This document shows, in pieces, positions 6,107 through 9,808 of a stretch of DNA of 9,808 nt. The stretch's first letter is position 1. Each line of letters opens with the position of its first letter. The stretch lies in contig DJWC01000157.1 of NCBI GenBank assembly GCA_002441445.1, positions 1 to 9,808 on the forward strand, written 5' to 3'. Source of the stretch: Pusillimonas sp. UBA6240. GTDB taxonomy: Bacteria; Pseudomonadota; Gammaproteobacteria; Burkholderiales; Burkholderiaceae_B. Position numbers and translations under genes: made by a program. The notes beneath the pieces were generated by a model. It was not told where the DNA came from and did not search any database. It saw only the letters and a list, made by a program, of their open reading frames with translations.

Positions 6107-6838
6107 TCAGGCCGTGGGCGAGGCCGGCGGGAAAAGCCGACCGGGTTCGCCCGCCTTCCACGGCGGGAACTTGAGCATGATCTGGCTGAACAAAGGGCTT
6201 TGCATCCACCCGGCCAGCCAGTTTTGCAGCCTGGCCCAAGGCTGCGATGCAAACCATTCCTTGTCCACATGGGCGAACTGCCGGATGAAAGGCGCCGTCG
6301 CCATATCGGCCAGCGCCGGCCGGTTTCCGAACAAAAAAAGCCTGCTCTCCAGCATCGCGTCCAGCGACGCCAGCCATGGCACGGCCGCGTCCCGGTAGGC
6401 GGCGCCGGATACATCGCCATAGCGTTGCGGGTATTTATAGCGGTCCAGCCGCCGCTTGAAATCGCCGTCGCATTGCTCCACCACCGCCAGCATGTCGTCC
6501 AGCCCGCCTATTTCGGCCCGCAGCCAGCCGCCGGGATCGCGCCGGCGCAAAGCCCAGAGCATGATGTCCAGGCTTTCGTCGATGACCGACCCATCGCGGT
6601 CGACCAGCACGGGGACCGTGCCCTTGGGCGACGCCTCCAGCAAGGCGGGCGGCTTGTCGCGCAGCGCCACTTCGCGCAGTTCGCACCGCAGCCCGCTGGC
6701 CGCAATGGCCAGCCGCGCCCGCATGGCGTAAGGGCAGCGGCGGAAGGAATACAGAATGGGCAGCGCCTCCCCGCCCTGGCCTTGGACCAGGGTTTCGGCC
6801 GCGCCCAAGGGAGCGGCCTTAGCCGGCGGAGCCGCCAT
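6107..6838 (-). CDS. Glutathione S-transferase family protein
   Basis: This 243-residue soluble protein has a thioredoxin-like N-terminal domain and an all-helical C-terminal domain. Residues 28-47 read ILYSFRRCPYAMRARLAIAA. C35 in the CPYA motif suggests a cysteine-type (omega/beta-like) enzyme active in thiol transfer rather than a serine or tyrosine type. The cis-proline is P77 in GTVPVLV, and the glutathione gamma-glutamyl contact is DES at 88-90. The C-terminal domain includes LFLFGNRPALADMATAPFIRQF, the N-capping segment common in GSTs. The ATG at 6838 overlaps the end of trhO by 20 bp. A TTG at 6808 (residue 11) lies 8 nt after AAGG and may be the true start, which would remove the extra Ala/Pro-rich N-terminus. 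Substrate unknown. It is co-directional and coupled with trhO. Confidence 0.88.
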   Translation of the reverse strand: MAAPPAKAAPLGAAETLVQGQGGEALPILYSFRRCPYAMRARLAIAASGLRCELREVALRDKPPALLEASPKGTVPVLVDRDGSVIDESLDIMLWALRRRDPGGWLRAEIGGLDDMLAVVEQCDGDFKRRLDRYKYPQRYGDVSGAAYRDAAVPWLASLDAMLESRLFLFGNRPALADMATAPFIRQFAHVDKEWFASQPWARLQNWLAGWMQSPLFSQIMLKFPPWKAGEPGRLFPPASPTA

Positions 6839-7799
6839 GGCCGGCCGGGCTTGCGCCCTTGATGGCGTCCCGGTCCAGGCGCATCCCTATATGGCGCTGG
6901 CGCCGCTGCCTGGCCAGCTCGACCTGTTTCTGGCGTTCGGCGAAACGCTGCTTCTGCTCCTCGGTATGCTTGTCGTGGCAATGCGGGCAACTGACGCCTT
7001 CCAGATAATGTTCCGAGGCCTTGTCTGCGGCGCTCAGCGGCAGCCTGCAGGCGCGGCAGAGTTCATATTCGCCCGGCTCCAGCCCATGCCCCACCGAGAC
7101 GCGCTCGTCGAAGACGAAACACTGGCCTTGCCACAGACTTTTTTCAGCGGGTACGGTTTCCAGATACTTCAGTATGCCGCCCTGCAAGTGATAGACCTCG
7201 TCGTAGCCCTGGGAGCGCAGATAGGCCGTGGATTTCTCGCAACGGATGCCTCCTGTGCAGAACATGGCCACCTTGCGTTTCTTTTCCAGCGCACCGCCTT
7301 CGGCCGATTGCTCGCGCACCCAGTCCGGGAATTCCGAAAAGCTGGCGGTATGCGGATTGACGGCGCCGCTGAAGGAGCCGATGGACACTTCGTAGTCGTT
7401 GCGCACATCGACCACGACCACATCCGGATCCTGAATCAGCGCATTCCATTCCTGCGGGGGCACGTAAGCGCCGGCCAGGCGTTGCGCATCGAGGTCGGGC
7501 ACGCCCATGGTGACGATTTCCCGCTTGAGCTTGACCTTCATGCGGTAAAACGGCATTTCATCGGACCAGGATTCCTTGTGCTCCAGCGCCTGCAGGCGAG
7601 GGTCGCTGCGCAGGTATGACAGCACAGCGGCTATGCCCTCGGCGCTGCCGGCGATCGTGCCGTTGATGCCTTCCCGCGCCAGCAGCAAAGTGCCTTTGAC
7701 CCGTTGCGCGTTACAAAGCGCCAGCAAGGGTTGCTGCAACGATTCATAGTCGGGAAGATCGACGAATTTGTACAGCGCCGCGATGGTGACAGTAGCCAT
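6819..7799 (-). CDS. trhO: tRNA uridine(34) hydroxylase, rhodanese family (UPF0176)
   Basis: This 326-residue protein is of the TrhO/YceA family, which makes 5-hydroxyuridine at tRNA wobble position 34 in an oxygen-dependent way. The N-terminal acylphosphatase-like domain (about 1-95) contains ALYKFVDLPDYESL and LLLAREGINGTIAG. The rhodanese domain (about 120-220) holds VVVDVRNDYEVSIG and the active-site loop FCTGGIRCEKS, with catalytic C181 and a second cysteine C187. A C-terminal cysteine set, C248/C251 and C271/C274 (CRAC and CPHC, 19 residues apart), looks like a zinc site. A basic tail with many Arg, Gln and Lys follows. The ATG at 7799 fits the family start; in-frame ATGs further upstream, for example at 7814, have no better ribosome binding site. 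It is upstream of and overlaps the GST gene. Confidence 0.94.
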   Translation of the reverse strand: MATVTIAALYKFVDLPDYESLQQPLLALCNAQRVKGTLLLAREGINGTIAGSAEGIAAVLSYLRSDPRLQALEHKESWSDEMPFYRMKVKLKREIVTMGVPDLDAQRLAGAYVPPQEWNALIQDPDVVVVDVRNDYEVSIGSFSGAVNPHTASFSEFPDWVREQSAEGGALEKKRKVAMFCTGGIRCEKSTAYLRSQGYDEVYHLQGGILKYLETVPAEKSLWQGQCFVFDERVSVGHGLEPGEYELCRACRLPLSAADKASEHYLEGVSCPHCHDKHTEEQKQRFAERQKQVELARQRRQRHIGMRLDRDAIKGASPAGHGGSAG

Positions 7800-7822
7800 A
7801 AACTTGAAAACCATATGATAAG

Positions 7823-7839
7823 GGCCGGCCAAGCCGGCC
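7823..7839. promoter_or_regulatory. GC-only inverted repeat in the trhO leader
   Basis: GGCCGGC (7823-7829) and GCCGGCC (7833-7839) are exact inverted repeats of 7 bp around a 3-base loop, placed 24-40 bp upstream of the trhO ATG in the trhO/lipoprotein divergent spacer. In RNA it would form a very stable stem. It may be a leader hairpin, a protein-binding site or chance in GC-rich DNA. No T-tract follows on either strand. Confidence 0.35.
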
Positions 7840-7912
7840 GCCCCGAATGCCATTTTAGCCTTATGCCCCCTTCCCGGGTTTCCAGTATGATGGAACGTCC
7901 CACTGCTTTACA

Positions 7913-7917
7913 AAGGA
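7913..7917 (+). promoter_or_regulatory. Ribosome binding site of the I78 lipoprotein
   Basis: AAGGA is followed by 7 nt and then the ATG at 7925. Together with the signal peptide that begins right there, it fixes the start of this small gene. Confidence 0.7.
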
Positions 7918-7924
7918 AACGCTC

Positions 7925-8227
7925 ATGATATGGAAACCGCTGCTCCCGCCCATCGTCATGCTCGCTCTTTTGGCCGGTTGCGCCACAGGCAGCGGGCGCG
8001 ACAATGCGGGCACGTCCGGCCCCCAGGTTTGCAACGCCGATCTCGCTGAAGGCGCCGTGGGCAAGAACGTCAGCCCCGGCCTCGTCGAGCAATACCGGAA
8101 GCAGGCGCAAGCCAAGATTGCGCGCGCCCTGCGCCCCAAAGATGTGATGACCATGGAATACAACCCGCAGCGCCTGAACCTGCGGGTCGACGAACAGGAT
8201 ATCGTCATCAGCGTCAACTGCGGCTAG
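7925..8227 (+). CDS. I78-family peptidase inhibitor-like lipoprotein
   Basis: This small protein of 100 residues begins with a hydrophobic signal (residues 3-18) and the lipobox LAGC, with C19 as the lipidated residue followed by A20, so it is probably an outer-membrane lipoprotein. After a short Gly/Ser-rich linker, residues 36-100 match the pattern of the inhibitor I78 family. Visible features are C36-N-A, an AVGK segment, a conserved helix, RALRPKDVMTMEYNPQRLNLRVDEQDIVISV and the terminal C99-G100. C36 and C99 are placed to form the family's disulfide. Known I78 members inhibit serine proteases such as elastases and subtilisins, so a role in shielding the envelope from proteases is inferred. 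The YdjM-family gene follows after 16 bp and is probably co-transcribed. The assignment is by recalled pattern. Confidence 0.8.
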   Translation: MIWKPLLPPIVMLALLAGCATGSGRDNAGTSGPQVCNADLAEGAVGKNVSPGLVEQYRKQAQAKIARALRPKDVMTMEYNPQRLNLRVDEQDIVISVNCG

Positions 8228-8243
8228 GGAAAGCTCGACAGGC

Positions 8244-9413
8244 ATGGACTCGCTGACGCAGGCCGTGCTTGGCGCCGGCATACAAGGCGCCATGCTCGGC
8301 CGCTACCATGGCCGCAAGGCCATGGCGGCCGGCGCCTTGCTGGCGACGCTGCCCGATCTGGATGTGCTGATCGATTACGGCGACCCGATATCCGGCATGA
8401 TCCACCACCGGGGTTTTTCGCATTCGCTGTTCGTGCTCAGCGCCCTGGCCTTGCTGCTCACCGCCGTCTGGCGGCGCTGGCGCCCCGATACGCGCTACAG
8501 CGCATGGCATCTGTTTCTGACGTTATGGCTGGTACTGATCACCCACCCGCTGCTGGACGCCTTCACCAGTTACGGCACGCAGCTATGGTGGCCGCTCAAG
8601 CCCGTGCCCACCAGTTGGTCCAGCATTTTCATCATCGACCCGTTTTTCACACTGCCCCTGCTTGCGGCCGCCGTCTTCGCGCTGGTCGCCGGCGAGCGGC
8701 CGCGCACCCGTCCCATGCTGTGCTGGGCGCTGGGGTTTTGCGTGGTCTACCTTGGCCTGTCCGTCGTGGCCAAGCAATGGGCCGAGGGCCGGGTGCGCGA
8801 CGCCCTGGCGCGCGATGGACAGCGTATCACCGCCATGTTCTCGACGCCGCAGCCCTTCACTATTCTGTTGTGGCGCGTGCTGGCGCGCACCGACGACGAT
8901 CACTATATCGAAGCCATCACCAGCCTGCTCGACAGCCCGCCCTCCGCAAGACCGGGCTCGGAAGCGCCCGCCGCCGGCGAGGCGGACGGGCCGGCAAAGG
9001 CCCCAGGCCGGCATGAAAGGCGAATGAGCGCCGACGGCAAGGGCCCGCCGGAGCATATCAAACTGCCCTTGAACAGCCGGCTGGGCGCCGCTCTGCCGCC
9101 GACGCCGCAGCTCTCAGGCCTGCGATGGTTCACGGACGACTGGCTGCGCTACGACGACGTGGACGGCCGCCTGGTGGCCAGCGACCTGCGCATGGGCCTG
9201 GGCACGGGCTATTATTCCTTCCGCTTCCTGATCGCGCGGCGGACCTCGTCCGATGAGCCTTGGACCGTCGTCCAGCCCCGCTACTGGCCGCGCGATCGCG
9301 GCATGACCGAGCTTTCCGCCGTCATCCGGCGCATATGGCGACAGACCCCGGCCCTGCCTCTGGCGACATGGGAAAAGAACATGACGCTCCCCATTGACGT
9401 CCGAAGCCGGTAA
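8244..9413 (+). CDS. YdjM-family (LexA-regulated-type) membrane-bound metal-dependent hydrolase, putative
   Basis: This 389-residue inner-membrane protein starts MDSLTQAVLGAGIQGAMLGR, the characteristic N-terminus of YdjM/DUF457 proteins. Putative metal ligands are D38 and D40 in LPDLDVLID, H54/H55 and H60 in HHRGFSHSLF, and H101/D105 in THPLLDAFTSYGTQLW. Hydrophobic segments lie at about 61-76, 86-103, 128-149 and 158-176. The C-terminal half (about 195-389) is soluble-looking, with FSTPQPFTILLWRVLARTDDDHYIEA and a RWFTDDWLRYD segment, as in longer members of the family. Residues 231-270 are a Pro/Ala/Gly/charged, low-complexity insertion with no clear fold. Biochemical activity is not established for the family; the hydrolase name rests on the His/Asp pattern. 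It follows the I78 lipoprotein by 16 bp and converges on pckG 11 bp away. Confidence 0.85.
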   Translation: MDSLTQAVLGAGIQGAMLGRYHGRKAMAAGALLATLPDLDVLIDYGDPISGMIHHRGFSHSLFVLSALALLLTAVWRRWRPDTRYSAWHLFLTLWLVLITHPLLDAFTSYGTQLWWPLKPVPTSWSSIFIIDPFFTLPLLAAAVFALVAGERPRTRPMLCWALGFCVVYLGLSVVAKQWAEGRVRDALARDGQRITAMFSTPQPFTILLWRVLARTDDDHYIEAITSLLDSPPSARPGSEAPAAGEADGPAKAPGRHERRMSADGKGPPEHIKLPLNSRLGAALPPTPQLSGLRWFTDDWLRYDDVDGRLVASDLRMGLGTGYYSFRFLIARRTSSDEPWTVVQPRYWPRDRGMTELSAVIRRIWRQTPALPLATWEKNMTLPIDVRSR

Positions 9414-9424
9414 AGCCGTCCGCC

Positions 9425-9808
9425 CTAGCTCAATTGCGCAGCCAGGCGTGCGCGATAGTCGCTCAGGGAAGGCGGCAAGCCGTGCCGAAGTTTGTCGAAC
9501 AATTCAGCATGGGAGGCAAGCTCTTTGCGCCAGACCTCCGCGTCGATCGCCGTGATCCGGGCGAAGTCGTCCTCGCGGAATTCCAGGCCGTCCCAGGTCA
9601 GATCTTCGTAGCGCGGCGTGGTGCCGAACAAAGTGTCCCGCCCTTGCGCCACACCTTCGATGCGCTCCAGCATCCACTTCAGCACCCGCATGTTTTCACC
9701 GAAGCCGGGCCAGATGAAACGGCCCTGCTCGTTGATCTGGAACCAGTTGACGGCGAAGAAGCGCGGCAGAGTGGCGTCCGCCGCCTGCAGCTTTTCGCCC
9801 AGCGCCAG
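9425..9808 (-). CDS. pckG: Phosphoenolpyruvate carboxykinase (GTP), C-terminal part (cut by window edge)
   Basis: The visible 127 residues are the C-terminus of GTP-dependent PEP carboxykinase, which converts oxaloacetate and GTP to PEP, CO2 and GDP in gluconeogenesis. The frame is open at the right edge. It reads LPRFFAVNWFQINEQGRFIWPGFGENMRVLKWMLER, the highly conserved nucleotide-site region of the family with its FIWPGFGEN loop. It then runs through GRDTLFGTTPRYEDLTWDGLEF to the TAG stop at 9427-9425. Full-length GTP-type enzymes are about 600 residues, so about four fifths of the gene lies beyond 9808. The visible part is intact. It converges on the YdjM-family gene with only 11 bp between stops and no hairpin visible there. 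Confidence 0.96.
   Translation of the reverse strand: MALGEKLQAADATLPRFFAVNWFQINEQGRFIWPGFGENMRVLKWMLERIEGVAQGRDTLFGTTPRYEDLTWDGLEFREDDFARITAIDAEVWRKELASHAELFDKLRHGLPPSLSDYRARLAAQLS

Larger units (their letters stand above)
7800..7924. other. Divergent intergenic region between trhO and the I78 lipoprotein
   Basis: This 125-bp spacer must carry promoters for both divergent units. It includes the inverted repeat at 7823-7839. It also has a TATGAT hexamer on the plus strand (7886-7891) and a TATCAT on the minus strand close to the trhO start. Neither hexamer has a convincing -35 at 16-18 bp, so no promoter is called. Confidence 0.4.

Noticed and set aside
7886..7891. TATGAT as a -10 element for the I78 lipoprotein
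   Set aside because: It matches 5 of 6 bases but has no -35-like hexamer 16-19 bp upstream and no extended -10 TG, so a promoter call would be a guess.

Overview
The window is GC-rich chromosomal DNA that is almost entirely coding. Gene content (an rnhA / YafS-type methyltransferase block divergent from gloB-mltD, then fabI, a UPF0176/TrhO rhodanese, a GTP-type PEP carboxykinase) and protein style suggest a betaproteobacterium, most likely Alcaligenaceae (Bordetella/Achromobacter/Pusillimonas-like). The family placement is inferred from recalled gene neighbourhoods; no search was run.

Layout. (1) Bases 1-1471, minus strand: an RND efflux operon, with the periplasmic adaptor first and the inner-membrane pump following 15 bp later and running off the left edge. 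(2) Bases 1472-1735: the longest non-coding stretch. It holds a short palindrome just upstream of the adaptor gene and a 72-bp array of nine 8-bp tandem repeats. (3) Bases 1736-3044 (or 3071), minus strand: a SAM-methyltransferase-like gene followed by rnhA. (4) Bases 3063-6083, plus strand: gloB, mltD and fabI, closely packed and probably co-transcribed. (5) Bases 6107-7799, minus strand: trhO overlapping a glutathione S-transferase-family gene. (6) Bases 7925-9413, plus strand: a small I78-type protease-inhibitor lipoprotein followed by a YdjM-family membrane protein. (7) Bases 9425-9808, minus strand: the C-terminal part of GTP-dependent PEP carboxykinase, cut by the right edge.

How the genes work together. 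Most are housekeeping and act separately: drug or solute export (RND), removal of RNA in RNA/DNA hybrids (RnhA), methylglyoxal detoxification (GloB), peptidoglycan turnover (MltD), the last step of fatty-acid elongation (FabI), tRNA wobble uridine hydroxylation (TrhO) and gluconeogenesis (PckG). The gloB-mltD / methyltransferase-rnhA linkage resembles the E. coli mltD-gloB-yafS-rnhA neighbourhood, so it is probably ancestral.

I found no clear new multi-gene system, CRISPR array, prophage, insertion sequence, tRNA or rRNA. The items most worth a second look are the 8-bp tandem array beside the efflux operon, the palindrome in the efflux leader, the divergent methyltransferase/gloB start region, the methyltransferase with an eroded SAM motif I, and the I78 lipoprotein paired with a linker-expanded YdjM protein.
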